From Streptomyces sp. R302 (lineage in GTDB: Bacteria > Actinomycetota > Actinomycetes > Streptomycetales > Streptomycetaceae), in contig NZ_JABBGE010000015.1 of assembly GCF_012927245.1 (NCBI RefSeq), positions 62,001 through 126,000 of the forward strand: a stretch of 64,000 nucleotides of DNA, given 5' to 3'. Numbering within the stretch: position 1 is the first letter of the stretch; each line of letters opens with the position of its first letter. A program made the position numbers and the translations under genes. Of this stretch, positions 38,895-47,417 are shown one piece after another. Below the pieces are notes generated by a model. The model saw nothing but the letters and a program-made list of their open reading frames with translations. It ran no database searches and was not told the DNA's origin.

Positions 38895-40427
38895 ATGTTC
38901 GACCGGCTGCGCCGCCGCTTCTTCTGGACGCCCCGGCAGAAGCTCCTCACCGTGCTCCTCGCGACCGCCCTCGTCGCCGGCCTCGGCGGCTGGGGCCTGG
39001 TGAGGCTCCTCCAACCGGAGGACCGTTCCTGCGCCGCGGGCGTGGAACGGCCCGCCGACAGCGCGGAGTGCGTCGGCGTCAACGGGGACGGCCACGCCTT
39101 CGGCGTCCCCGCCCTCGCCGCCATCACCGGCGCCATCGGGCGCGAGAACGCCACCCTCAAGGCCGGCGAGTACGCCACCGTCGCCGTCCTGCTCCCGATC
39201 ACCGCCACCGACCCCGGCACCCAGGAGAAGATCCTCCGCGAACTCCAGGGCGCGTACGCCTATCAGTACCGGGCCAACCACGAGTCCAACAGCGAGACCC
39301 CGAAGATCCGGCTCGTCCTCGCCAACACCGGCAACAAGAACGCCCACTGGCGCACGGTCGTCGACCGGCTCACCGCCATGACCGGCGCCCCCGACCGGCT
39401 CCGCGCCGTCTCCGGCGTCGCCACCTCCTCCGCCGAGGTACGGGAGGCGGTCACCACCCTCACCGGCGCGGGGATCGCCGTCGTCGGCACCACCATCACC
39501 GCCGACGACCTCGCCAACGGCCCCGGCCGCGACCGCTTCCCCGGCCTCGCCCGGGTCTCCCCCACCAACAGCGACGAGGCCCGGGCCCTCGCCGACTTCG
39601 GCCGGGTCGACGCGGCCCGCGCGATCCTCGTCCAGGACTCCCGCACCGGCGACCACTACGTCGACACCCTGCGGACCGCCTTCGCCGAGTCCCTCAAGGG
39701 CGCCCCCTACGAGCCGCAGCTCTACACCTCGCCGAAGGACAACACCGAGGAGGGCACCACCGCCAACACCTTCCGCCAGATCACCCACCTGATCTGCGAC
39801 ACCCGCGCCGAGACCGTCTTCTTCGCCGGCCGCCACACCCAGCTGCGCCAGTTCATCAACGCGCTCGGCTCCCGCGGCTGCGCCGACCGCGCCTTCACCG
39901 TCCTGACCGGCGACGAGGGCTCGTACCTCGGCGCCGACAAGAAGCTGAACCGCGCCGCCCTCGGCAAGAAGCTGACCGTCCGGTACGCGGCGCTCGCCCA
40001 CCCCGATGCCTGGAAGCCCGCACCGGGGCGGCCGGTGCCGACGACCGGCGGCTCGGTCGTCGCCTTCGACACCTTCCTCACCGACATCGCCCGCGCCGAC
40101 CCCAAGCCGATACCGCTCCGCGACGGGCAGGCGATCATCGCGTACGACGCGATGGCGACGGCCGTCCACGCCATCCGCCAGGCCACCCCGGCGAACGCCC
40201 CCTACCCGGAGCTCGCCGACGTCGGCACCCAGTGGCCGCAGGTCAAGGGCTCGCTGCGGGTCCAGGGCGCGAGCGGCTGGATCTGCCTCGACAACCACGG
40301 CAACCCGTACAACAAGGCCGTCCCCATCGTGGAGCTCGCCGCCGACGGCACCCAGCGCTTCGTCCAGACCGCCTGGCCGGAGGGCGAACCCCCGACGACG
40401 AGCTGCCTGCCGCCGAAGAAGGGGTGA
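38895..40427 (+). CDS. Membrane-tethered type-I periplasmic-binding-fold protein
   Basis: A 510-residue protein with a basic N-terminus (FDRLRRRFFWTPRQK), one transmembrane helix near residues 18-36 (LTVLLATALVAGLGGWGLV), and a large extracytoplasmic domain resembling LivJ/ANP-receptor type-I binding proteins: VAVLLPITATDPGTQEKIL, IRLVLANTGNKN, VSGVATSSAEVREAV, VVGTTITADDL, LARVSPTNSDEA, TVFFAGRHTQLRQF and GQAIIAYDAMATAVHAI. There are Cys at SCAAG, ECVG, ICDTR, GCADR, ICLD and SCLPP. No permease or ABC ATPase gene adjoins it. It probably senses an external ligand and signals through the upstream NTPase (inference). Confidence 0.78.
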   Translation: MFDRLRRRFFWTPRQKLLTVLLATALVAGLGGWGLVRLLQPEDRSCAAGVERPADSAECVGVNGDGHAFGVPALAAITGAIGRENATLKAGEYATVAVLLPITATDPGTQEKILRELQGAYAYQYRANHESNSETPKIRLVLANTGNKNAHWRTVVDRLTAMTGAPDRLRAVSGVATSSAEVREAVTTLTGAGIAVVGTTITADDLANGPGRDRFPGLARVSPTNSDEARALADFGRVDAARAILVQDSRTGDHYVDTLRTAFAESLKGAPYEPQLYTSPKDNTEEGTTANTFRQITHLICDTRAETVFFAGRHTQLRQFINALGSRGCADRAFTVLTGDEGSYLGADKKLNRAALGKKLTVRYAALAHPDAWKPAPGRPVPTTGGSVVAFDTFLTDIARADPKPIPLRDGQAIIAYDAMATAVHAIRQATPANAPYPELADVGTQWPQVKGSLRVQGASGWICLDNHGNPYNKAVPIVELAADGTQRFVQTAWPEGEPPTTSCLPPKKG

Positions 40428-40439
40428 GTCCCGCGGTCC

Positions 40440-40967
40440 CTACGGCACCCACTTGGGCCAGGGCGCCGCGTCCCGCGCGTACAGCTCCCGCAGCTCGCTC
40501 CAGCGCCCGGTCGTCCACTGCCGCCAGTCCGTCGGACGGCCGTCCAGCGCGTCCCGCAGCCGCTCGAAGTGGTCGTGCCAGCCGGCCAGGCAGTCGAGCA
40601 GCAGGTCCCGGTCGCCGCGGAACTCGTTGGTGAAACGCAGCACGGTCGACGCCCCGCCGGCGTCCGGTTCCAGATGGAACCGGATCCGTCCGTGCGGGGC
40701 GCCGACCGTGTACTCGGCCACGTGGTCCGGGTCCCAGGCGGTCACCCGCCCGGAGACCTCGGTGTCGCCGTTCAGCCAGCGGAGGACGACCTTCCCGCCC
40801 AGCCTCGGCTCCAGCGGGTCCGCCGCGCAGAGCCAGGAGGGCAGCCCCTCCGGCGAGGCGACCTTCTCCCACACCGCCGCCTGCGGGTGCGGCAGCTCGA
40901 TCACGTACCGCAGCAGGTGCGTGTCGCCGTCGTGGGTCTCGCTCCTGCCCCGGGGTATCTCGCTCAT
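40440..40967 (-). CDS. SRPBCC (AHSA1/START-like) domain protein
   Basis: A 175-residue START/SRPBCC-fold protein: LRYVIELPHPQAAVWEKVAS, DPLEPRLGGKVVLRW, VTAWDPDHVAEYTV, STVLRFTNEFRGDRD and LAGWHDHFERLRDALDG. Such domains bind hydrophobic ligands or act as Hsp90 co-chaperone-like proteins. The ATG sits only 1 nt after GGAGGT, too close for a normal ribosome-binding site, so the mRNA may be leaderless. It is convergent with the receptor-like gene and 53 bp from ccsB. Confidence 0.85.
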   Translation of the reverse strand: MSEIPRGRSETHDGDTHLLRYVIELPHPQAAVWEKVASPEGLPSWLCAADPLEPRLGGKVVLRWLNGDTEVSGRVTAWDPDHVAEYTVGAPHGRIRFHLEPDAGGASTVLRFTNEFRGDRDLLLDCLAGWHDHFERLRDALDGRPTDWRQWTTGRWSELRELYARDAAPWPKWVP

Positions 40968-41020
40968 ACCTCCAGCGTGGCCCCGGGAAGGGACGCGTGC
41001 CAGCTCAGACGCCGGCGTGC

Positions 41021-42097
41021 TCAGACTCCGGCGTAGGAGTGCTTGCTGCTGACGAAGATGTTCACGCCGTAGTAGTTGAAGAGGAAGCAGCCGAAGGCGA
41101 CGAGCGCGATGTACGCGGCCTTGCGCCCCTTCCAGCCAGCCGTGGCCCGCGCGTGCAGGTAGGCGGCGTAACCGACCCACGTGATGAAGGACCAGACCTC
41201 CTTGGCGTCCCAGCCCCAGTAGCGGCCCCACGCGTCGCCGGCCCAGATGGCGCCCGCGATGATCGTGAAGGTCCAGAGCGGGAAGACGGCGGCGTTGACC
41301 CGGTAGGAGAACTTGTCGAGGGAGGCCGCGGAGGGCAGCCGCTCCAGGACGGAGCGGGCGAAGCCGCTCGGCGTGCCGCCGTTCGCGAGCTTGTTCTCGT
41401 ACGAGTCGCGGACGAGGTACATCAGGGTGGCGACGGCGCCGAGGTAGAAGACGGCGCCGCAGAAGATCGCGGTGGAGACGTGGATCCACAGCCAGTACGA
41501 GTCGAGCGCCGGCACCAGCTGGTCGCTCTCGGTGTACAGCCAGGTGGTGGCGACGCCCAGGTCGAGCAGGACCGTGGTCACCAGCGGCAGGCCGATCCAG
41601 CGGACGTTCTTCCCGGCGAGCAGGAAGGCCAGGTAGGTGCCGACCGCCACCGTGGAGAAGGTGGTGGAGAACTCGTACATGTTGCCCCAGGGGGCGCGCT
41701 GCACGGCGATCGCGCGGGAGACCACGCCCGCCGCCTCGATCAGGAAGGCGAGGGTGGTGAGCGAGACGGCGATGCGGCCGTACAGGTCGCCCTTGACGGT
41801 GCCGCCGGCCGCGCCGGGGCCGTCGGGGACGTCGCGGGCGCCGGCGGCGGCCCGGGTGACGACCTTGGGCCGGTCCAGGACGGTGGTGCCCCCGGCCGCC
41901 TTGACCTGCACGGACACGGTGGCCTTGGTCTCCGGCTGGGTGAGCGCGGCGGCGGTGCGGCCGACCTTGCTGCGGCTGCCGAACACCCACTCGGCGATGT
42001 GGGCGAGGAAGGCCAGGGTGTAGACGGCCATCGAGGAGTAGACGAGCGTGTTGCTCATCTGCGCCAGGCTCTCGTTGGTCTCGGCGGCGAGGATCAC
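41021..42097 (-). CDS. ccsB: Cytochrome c biogenesis protein CcsB/ResC
   Basis: A 358-residue polytopic protein of the System II cytochrome c maturation complex. The haem-handling WWD segment appears as WAGDAWGRYWGWDAKEVWSF, followed by WVGYAAYLHARAT. The N-terminus adds a Thr/Ala-rich loop (TKATVSVQVKAAGG). With ResB it forms the haem-delivery synthase that ligates haem to apocytochrome c outside the membrane. It overlaps the resB stop by 4 nt (ATGA). It is the last gene of the resA-ccdA-resB-ccsB series. Confidence 0.93.
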   Translation of the reverse strand: MILAAETNESLAQMSNTLVYSSMAVYTLAFLAHIAEWVFGSRSKVGRTAAALTQPETKATVSVQVKAAGGTTVLDRPKVVTRAAAGARDVPDGPGAAGGTVKGDLYGRIAVSLTTLAFLIEAAGVVSRAIAVQRAPWGNMYEFSTTFSTVAVGTYLAFLLAGKNVRWIGLPLVTTVLLDLGVATTWLYTESDQLVPALDSYWLWIHVSTAIFCGAVFYLGAVATLMYLVRDSYENKLANGGTPSGFARSVLERLPSAASLDKFSYRVNAAVFPLWTFTIIAGAIWAGDAWGRYWGWDAKEVWSFITWVGYAAYLHARATAGWKGRKAAYIALVAFGCFLFNYYGVNIFVSSKHSYAGV

Positions 42098-43815
42098 TTC
42101 TCAGCCCCTTCGGACTTCGCAGCAGGGTCTTGTGTGGATTCGGGTTCCGGTGCGGCGGGTTCGGGCGCCGGGGGCGCCGTGGCGGTGAGCGCGACCGCGA
42201 GGTCGGCGAGCTCCTCGGGCAGCTTGGCGGACTCGCTGCGGCCGAGGCCCGCCATCTCGACGACGGTCGTGCCGTCCTCGCCGCGGACGGCGCGGACCCA
42301 GATCCGGCGCCGCTGGATGAAGAGCGAGCCGGTGAGTCCGGCGATCGCGGCGATCGCGCCGGCGAGGGCGAGGCCGTTACCGGGCTGCTGGGAGACCTGG
42401 AAGCTCGCCCACTCCTTGATCTCCTTCTCGAAGGTGATCGAGCCGGCGCCGTCGGGCAGCGTCATGGTCTCGCCGGGCAGCATCCGCTTGGCGACCCCGG
42501 TGCCCTCGTCGATCTTGTACTGGGTCATCTTGGAGAGGTCCAGCTGGTACACGTTCTGCGGCAGGCCGGAGTTGACGCGCAGGTCGCCGTGGTAGCCGGA
42601 GAGGGCCATGGCGGGGAAGTCGAGCGCGGGGAACTGGGAGAACATGTCGCCCTTCCCGTCTCCGGCGAAGGTCGGCACGAAGAACGCGTTGAAGCCCAGC
42701 TGCTCCGGCTCGCCGTTCTTGTCGCGGTAGCCGTCCATCACCTTGATCGCGCCGCGGGAGGTGAGGTTGTTGTCGAGGGGCAGCAGCGGGACCGCACCGC
42801 GGAAGACGGTCTTCCCCCGGCCGTCCTTGACGGTGACGACCGGCGCGTAGCCGTGGGCGATCAGATAGACCTTGGAGTCGCCGACCTTCAGCGGCTCGTT
42901 GACCCGGATGACCGCCTTCTCGTCCTTGCCGTCGCCCCGCGTGTAGGTGACGGCCGCCTCGAAGGTGCGGGGGGTGCCGCGCTGCGGGCCGCTCTTCTCG
43001 TACGTACCGGTGAAGCTGTCCAGGGTGAAGCTGAACGGTTCCAGCTCGTCGACGCCGAACCAGGAGCCGGCCTTGAAGTCGTCGTACTGGGTGAGCGTGT
43101 TGGAGAAGCCGTCGCCCTCGACGACCAGCTTGCCGCCCTCGGACTTGAGGAGCTGGCCCCAGGCGAAGGCCACCAGCATCACGATCAGCGCGAGGTGGAA
43201 GAGGAGGTTGCCGACCTCCCGGAGGTAGCCCTTCTCGGCGGCGACCGCGTCACCGGCCTCACGGGCCCGGAAGCGGCGGCCCTTGAGGACGGCGAGGGCC
43301 GCCTCGCGGACCTCCTCGGGGTCCGCCTCGGTGCGCCAGGTGGTGTACGCGGGGAGGCGGGTGAGCCGCTTGGGGGCGCCCGGCGGCAGGCCGCGGAGCT
43401 GGCCGACGAACTGCCAGGTGCGCGGGACGATGCAGCCGATGAGGGAGACGAAGAGCAGGATGTAGATCGCGGAGAACCACACCGAGCTGTAGACGTCGAA
43501 GAGCTGGAGCTTCTCGTACAGCGGCGTGAGGGTCTCGTGCGCCTTCTTGAAGTCGGCGACCTTCATCTCGTCCGCGCTGGTCTGCGGGATGAGGGAGCCG
43601 GGGACGGCGCCGAGGGAGAGCAGGAAGAGCAGGATCAGCGCCACCCGCATGGAGGTGAGCTGGCGCCAGAACCAGCGGATCCAGCCGACGACCCCGAGGG
43701 TGGGGCCGCCGATCGCCTCCTCCCGGGGGGCGGTGGAGAGGTCGGCGCCCGCGGTGTCAGCCGTATCCGCCGTATCCGCCGTATCCGCCGTGTCGGTCAT
43801 GTCGCTCTTGCTCAT
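42094..43815 (-). CDS. resB: Cytochrome c biogenesis protein ResB
   Basis: A 573-residue membrane protein of System II cytochrome c maturation. Features are SMRVALILLFLLSLGAVPGS, IYILLFVSLIGCIVPRTWQF, LFHLALIVMLVAFAWGQLL, VEGDGFSNTLTQYDDF, and a large periplasmic domain before a last helix (LALAGAIAAIAGLTGSLF). It works with CcsB. The N-terminus contains a short Thr-Ala-Asp repeat (TADTADTADTAD) from 9-bp tandem repeats. It lies 3 bp downstream of ccdA and overlaps ccsB. Confidence 0.93.
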   Translation of the reverse strand: MSKSDMTDTADTADTADTADTAGADLSTAPREEAIGGPTLGVVGWIRWFWRQLTSMRVALILLFLLSLGAVPGSLIPQTSADEMKVADFKKAHETLTPLYEKLQLFDVYSSVWFSAIYILLFVSLIGCIVPRTWQFVGQLRGLPPGAPKRLTRLPAYTTWRTEADPEEVREAALAVLKGRRFRAREAGDAVAAEKGYLREVGNLLFHLALIVMLVAFAWGQLLKSEGGKLVVEGDGFSNTLTQYDDFKAGSWFGVDELEPFSFTLDSFTGTYEKSGPQRGTPRTFEAAVTYTRGDGKDEKAVIRVNEPLKVGDSKVYLIAHGYAPVVTVKDGRGKTVFRGAVPLLPLDNNLTSRGAIKVMDGYRDKNGEPEQLGFNAFFVPTFAGDGKGDMFSQFPALDFPAMALSGYHGDLRVNSGLPQNVYQLDLSKMTQYKIDEGTGVAKRMLPGETMTLPDGAGSITFEKEIKEWASFQVSQQPGNGLALAGAIAAIAGLTGSLFIQRRRIWVRAVRGEDGTTVVEMAGLGRSESAKLPEELADLAVALTATAPPAPEPAAPEPESTQDPAAKSEGAEK

Positions 43816-43818
43816 GGA

Positions 43819-44556
43819 TCAGATTCCCACCGTGAAACCGCTGGACCAGCCCTGCATCGTGGAGACCATGCTGTCCCAGACGCCTGTGAGGAGGAGGACA
43901 CCGGTGACGATCATCATGCCGCCGCCGACCCTCATGACCCACACGTAGTGCTTCTTGACCCAGCCGAACGCGCCGAGCGCCTTGCGGAAGGCGATGGCGG
44001 CGAGGACGAAGGGGACGCCGAGGCCGAGGCAGTACGCGAGGGCCAGTATGGCCCCGCGTCCGGCGCTGGCCTGTTCGAGGGCGAGCGCGTTGACCGAGGC
44101 GAGCGTCGGGCCGATGCACGGGGTCCAGCCGATGCCGAAGAGCGCGCCGAGGACCGGGGCTCCGACGAGGCCGGCGACGGGCTTCCGGTGGAAGCGGAAC
44201 TCGCGCTGGGTGAACCAGGGCATCAGGCCGGCGAAGAAGAGCCCCATGACGATCATGAAGATGCCGAGGATCGTGCTCAGCGCGGAGCTGTACTCCTGGA
44301 GCGTGGCGCCGAAGTAGCCGAAGAGGGCGCCGCCGGAGACGAAGACGGCGGTGAAGCCGAGGACGAAGAGGAGGGCGCCGGCGGTCATCCGGCCGCGGCG
44401 GCTCTCGGCGAGGTCGGTGCCGGAGACGCCGGTGACGTACGAGAGGTAGCCGGGGACGAGCGGGAGCACGCACGGCGAGAAGAAGGAGACCAGGCCGGCC
44501 AGGAGGGCGACGGGCACGGCGAGCAGGAGGGCTCCGCTGGTGACGGTCTCGTTCAC
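43819..44556 (-). CDS. ccdA: Thiol-disulfide transporter CcdA
   Basis: A 245-residue protein with six hydrophobic segments of the DsbD/CcdA family. The electron-relaying Cys are in SFFSPCVLPLVPGYLSYV and FGIGWTPCIGPTLASV. CcdA carries reducing equivalents across the membrane to ResA, keeping apocytochrome c reduced. It lies 4 bp downstream of resA on the same strand and precedes resB. Confidence 0.93.
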   Translation of the reverse strand: MNETVTSGALLLAVPVALLAGLVSFFSPCVLPLVPGYLSYVTGVSGTDLAESRRGRMTAGALLFVLGFTAVFVSGGALFGYFGATLQEYSSALSTILGIFMIVMGLFFAGLMPWFTQREFRFHRKPVAGLVGAPVLGALFGIGWTPCIGPTLASVNALALEQASAGRGAILALAYCLGLGVPFVLAAIAFRKALGAFGWVKKHYVWVMRVGGGMMIVTGVLLLTGVWDSMVSTMQGWSSGFTVGI

Positions 44557-44560
44557 CGGC

Positions 44561-45175
44561 TCACTTCTCCTTGAGAAGCGGGTCGATCATGGACCGCAGC
44601 TTGGCCTCGTCGACGGCCATGAGCGCGCGGGCGGCGATCTTGCCCTCCTTGTCGAGCACGACGGTGGAGGGGATGCCCTTGGGGCTGAGGGTGCCCTTGG
44701 GGAAGCCGAAGAGGATCAGCTTGCCGTCCCGGTCGTAGAGGCTCGGGTAGGGGATCTTGTACTCGTCCTCGAAGGCGAGCGCCTGCTGCTTGTTGGCGTC
44801 GCGGGTGTTGAGGCCGACGAAGGCGACGTCCTCGCCCTTCAGGTCGGTGGCGGCCTTGGCGAAGTGCGGGGCCTCGGCGCGGCAGGGGCCGCACCAGGAG
44901 CCCCACACGTTGAGGACGACGACCTTGCCCTTGAGCTCGGCGACGTCGAGCTTCTCGCCCTCCAGGGTCTCGCCGGCGATCTGGTTGATCCCGGTGCGCT
45001 CGCCCCTGGGGACGGTGGAGATGCCGCCCTTGCTGGTGACGAAGTTGGTGTTGCCGCCACCGGAGGTGCCGTTGTCGTCGCCACCGCAGGCGGAGAGCGC
45101 GAGGGCGGCGGACAGCGCGCCGACGGCGGCGAGGGCGCGTCGGGAGGCAGGACGGAGGCCACGGCTAAGGCTCAT
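44561..45175 (-). CDS. resA: Thioredoxin-like lipoprotein ResA/TlpA
   Basis: A 204-residue lipoprotein with a signal peptide and lipobox (ALALSAC, Cys30), followed by a TlpA/AhpC-type thioredoxin fold with active site WGSWCGPC (Cys95, Cys98), VAFVGLNTRDAN and the cis-Pro region KGIPSTVVLDKEG. It reduces the CXXCH disulfide of apocytochrome c before haem attachment, taking electrons from CcdA. It is the first gene of the four-gene cluster; the ATG is at 45175. Confidence 0.92.
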   Translation of the reverse strand: MSLSRGLRPASRRALAAVGALSAALALSACGGDDNGTSGGGNTNFVTSKGGISTVPRGERTGINQIAGETLEGEKLDVAELKGKVVVLNVWGSWCGPCRAEAPHFAKAATDLKGEDVAFVGLNTRDANKQQALAFEDEYKIPYPSLYDRDGKLILFGFPKGTLSPKGIPSTVVLDKEGKIAARALMAVDEAKLRSMIDPLLKEK

Positions 45176-45252
45176 GTGAAAAGTTTCGCATGGGCGTTTG
45201 GGGGATCTTGGGCACCCCCCTACGTGCCCGTAACGCCCCTTGTCAAGATCGC

Positions 45253-46509
45253 CTAAGCGGCTTTGAGATAGCCGGCCCATCCGCCGGCCGGCTTCTGGCC
45301 CACGTCGAGGGTACGCAGCCGGGCCAGGATCGCCGGGTCCTGGACGTCCATCCAGTCGGTGAACTGGCGGAACGACACCAGCCGCACGTCCTTCTTGCCG
45401 GCCATCGTCTTGAGCGCCTCCTCGACGGCGTCCATGTAGATGCCGCCGTTCCACTGCTCGAAGTGGTTGCCGACGAAGAAGGGGGCGCGGTTGGACTCGT
45501 ACGCGCGCGTGAAGCCGGCGATCAGCGCGTCGGTGGCCTGCTTGCGCCAGCCGGGATAGCGGGAGGGCATGCCCTTGGTCGAGTTCTTCGACTGGTTGGC
45601 GAGGATGTTGTAGTCCATGGAGAGGACCTCGAAGGAGTGCCCGGGGAAGGGCACGGCCTGGAGCGGGAAGTCCCAGATGCCCTTGCGCTTGACGGGCCAG
45701 GTCTGGCGGCCGCCGGGGGAGCTGGCGTCGTAGCGCCAGCCGAGGCGCTTGGCGGTGGGCAGCAGGTTGTCCTGGCCGAGGAGGCAGGGGGTGCGGCCGC
45801 CGACGAGCTCCTTGGAGTAGTCGAAGGGCAGCGGGTCGAGGTCGGTCCAGCCGCTGTTGGTCTTCCACTCGGTGACGAACTTCATGGCCTGGTCGATCTC
45901 GCTCTGCCACTGGGCCGGGGTCCAGTTGCCGACGGAGCCGGAGCCGCCGCAGAAGTGGCCGTTGAAGTGGGTGCCGATCTCGTGTCCGTCGAGCCAGGCC
46001 TGGCGGACGTTCTTGAGGGTGTCCTTGATGTGCTCGTCGGTGAGGTAGCCGATGTCGGAGGCGCCGACGCGGTTGTTCGGCGGGCGGTAGAGGTTCTTCT
46101 TGGACTCGGGCAGCAGGTAGATGCCGGAGAGGAAGAAGGTCATGGCCGCGTCGTGGTTGCGGGCCAGTTCGAGGAAGCGGGGGAAGAGGCCGTTGCCGAC
46201 CTCGCCGGCGCCGTCCCAGGAGAAGACCACGAACTGCGGCGGGGTCTGGCCGGGTTCGAGCGGGACGGGGGCGTCGGGCTGGTGGGGCTGCTTGCCGGTG
46301 TCGGCGGTGGAACCGTCGCCGATGAGCCGGGCGTCGTCCTTGGTCGGGGCGGGGGTGGTGGCGTCGCCGCCGGTCGCGGGGGCGCCGCCCTTGTCCGGTC
46401 CGGAACTTCCCTTGCCGCCCTGCCCCTTGTCATTGCACCCGGCGATCCCGACCGCGGCCGCCGCTCCGACACCCGCCCCGAGAAGGCCCCTTCGACTGAT
46501 CCCGCGCAT
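45253..46509 (-). CDS. Tat-type lipoprotein, polysaccharide-deacetylase-like
   Basis: A 418-residue protein. The N-terminus has a twin-arginine segment (SRRGLLGAGVGAA) and lipobox (VGIAGC), then a Thr/Pro-rich linker. The catalytic-like part reads FVVFSWDGAG, with MTFFLSGIYLL and the deacetylase-type HEIGTHFNGHF (His-x4-His metal motif), then FDYSKELVGGRTPCLL, GWRYDASSPG and FFVGNHFEQW. The fold matches NodB-type carbohydrate esterases, though Asp-Asp is replaced by Ser-Trp-Asp. It would act on cell-surface polysaccharide. ATG 46509 follows GGGGA at 3 nt; the operator-less upstream region holds the terminator of the next operon. Confidence 0.78.
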   Translation of the reverse strand: MRGISRRGLLGAGVGAAAAVGIAGCNDKGQGGKGSSGPDKGGAPATGGDATTPAPTKDDARLIGDGSTADTGKQPHQPDAPVPLEPGQTPPQFVVFSWDGAGEVGNGLFPRFLELARNHDAAMTFFLSGIYLLPESKKNLYRPPNNRVGASDIGYLTDEHIKDTLKNVRQAWLDGHEIGTHFNGHFCGGSGSVGNWTPAQWQSEIDQAMKFVTEWKTNSGWTDLDPLPFDYSKELVGGRTPCLLGQDNLLPTAKRLGWRYDASSPGGRQTWPVKRKGIWDFPLQAVPFPGHSFEVLSMDYNILANQSKNSTKGMPSRYPGWRKQATDALIAGFTRAYESNRAPFFVGNHFEQWNGGIYMDAVEEALKTMAGKKDVRLVSFRQFTDWMDVQDPAILARLRTLDVGQKPAGGWAGYLKAA

Positions 46510-46612
46510 GTCATCCCCATTCGCGCTGTTGCGTGACCGAAACATCATCCAAACCGACAATGAGTGAGATGCAGGGAGGAACACGGAGGTTCCGGTCAAT
46601 CGCACAAAAATT

Positions 46613-46652
46613 TCAGGGCGGCCGGAGAGAAACCTCTCTCCGGCCGCCCTGA
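46613..46652 (-). terminator. 17-bp hairpin with U-tract after the hemL operon
   Basis: A perfect 17-bp stem (TCAGGGCGGCCGGAGAG and its complement) with a 6-nt loop. On the minus strand it is followed by AATTTTTG, a true intrinsic-terminator U-tract. It ends the hemL-phosphatase transcript. Confidence 0.92.
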
Positions 46653-46692
46653 CGATGTCACCTCGACGATGTCGCTTTGACGATGTCTCGTC
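46651..46692. repeat. Three direct repeats GACGATGTC at 14-bp spacing
   Basis: GACGATGTC occurs at 46651, 46665 and 46679, each followed by five variable bases, between the terminator hairpin and the phosphatase stop. Confidence 0.75.
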
Positions 46693-46715
46693 AAGAAGGT
46701 GGGGGTGGGTGCGGG

Positions 46716-47417
46716 CTACGCCCCGAAGGCCTTCTGCTTGCCCTTCACCGGCTTGGCGCCGGCCCGCAGGTGCACCGGGACCAGGTCGATCGCCGGCTCG
46801 CTGTACCCGACCGAGACGATCCGGTCGCCCTTGTACGTGAACGAGGTCAGCGAGGCCAGCGTGCACTGCCGGCGCCGCGGGTCGTGCCACAGCCGGCGCC
46901 GCTCCACGAAGGACCGCACGATCCAGATCGGCAGCTGGTGACTGACCAGCACCGCCTCGTGCCCGCGCGCCGCGTCCTTCGCCGCGTCCAGCGCGCCCAT
47001 CATCCGCACGACCTGCTCGATGTACGGCTCGCCCCAGGACGGCTGGAACGGGTTCGTGAGGTGCTTCCAGTTCGCCGGGCGGCGCAGCGCCCCGTCACCG
47101 ACGCCGAAGGTCTTGCCCTCGAAGACGTTCGCCGCCTCGATGAGCCGCTCGTCGGTCGCCAGGTCCAGGCCGTGCGACGCGGCGATCGGGGCGGCCGTCT
47201 CCTGCGCCCGCTCCAGCGGGGAGGCGACGACATGGGTGATGTCCCGCTCGGCCAGCGACTCGGCCACCCGGTCGGCCATCCGCCGGCCCAGCTCGGACAG
47301 GTGGTAGCCGGCCCGGCGCCCGTACAGCACGCCGTCCGGGTTGTGCACCTCGCCGTGGCGCATGAGATGGACGACGGTGATGTCCTCCGCGCCCTTCACG
47401 TCCTCGCTCGCGCTCAT
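46716..47417 (-). CDS. Histidine phosphatase family protein
   Basis: A 233-residue phosphoglycerate-mutase-like phosphatase. The catalytic RHGE follows [15 protein letters not shown]; the second His is in [25 protein letters not shown] supplies the conserved Arg. The substrate is unknown. It overlaps the end of hemL by 4 nt and is transcribed with it, a pairing seen throughout Streptomyces. A strong terminator follows. Confidence 0.9.
   Translation of the reverse strand: MSASEDVKGAEDITVVHLMRHGEVHNPDGVLYGRRAGYHLSELGRRMADRVAESLAERDITHVVASPLERAQETAAPIAASHGLDLATDERLIEAANVFEGKTFGVGDGALRRPANWKHLTNPFQPSWGEPYIEQVVRMMGALDAAKDAARGHEAVLVSHQLPIWIVRSFVERRRLWHDPRRRQCTLASLTSFTYKGDRIVSVGYSEPAIDLVPVHLRAGAKPVKGKQKAFGA

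Noticed and set aside
45210-45229. Hairpin GGGCAC ... GTGCCC between resA and the deacetylase gene
   Set aside because: Only a 6-bp stem with an 8-nt loop; too weak to call a terminator.
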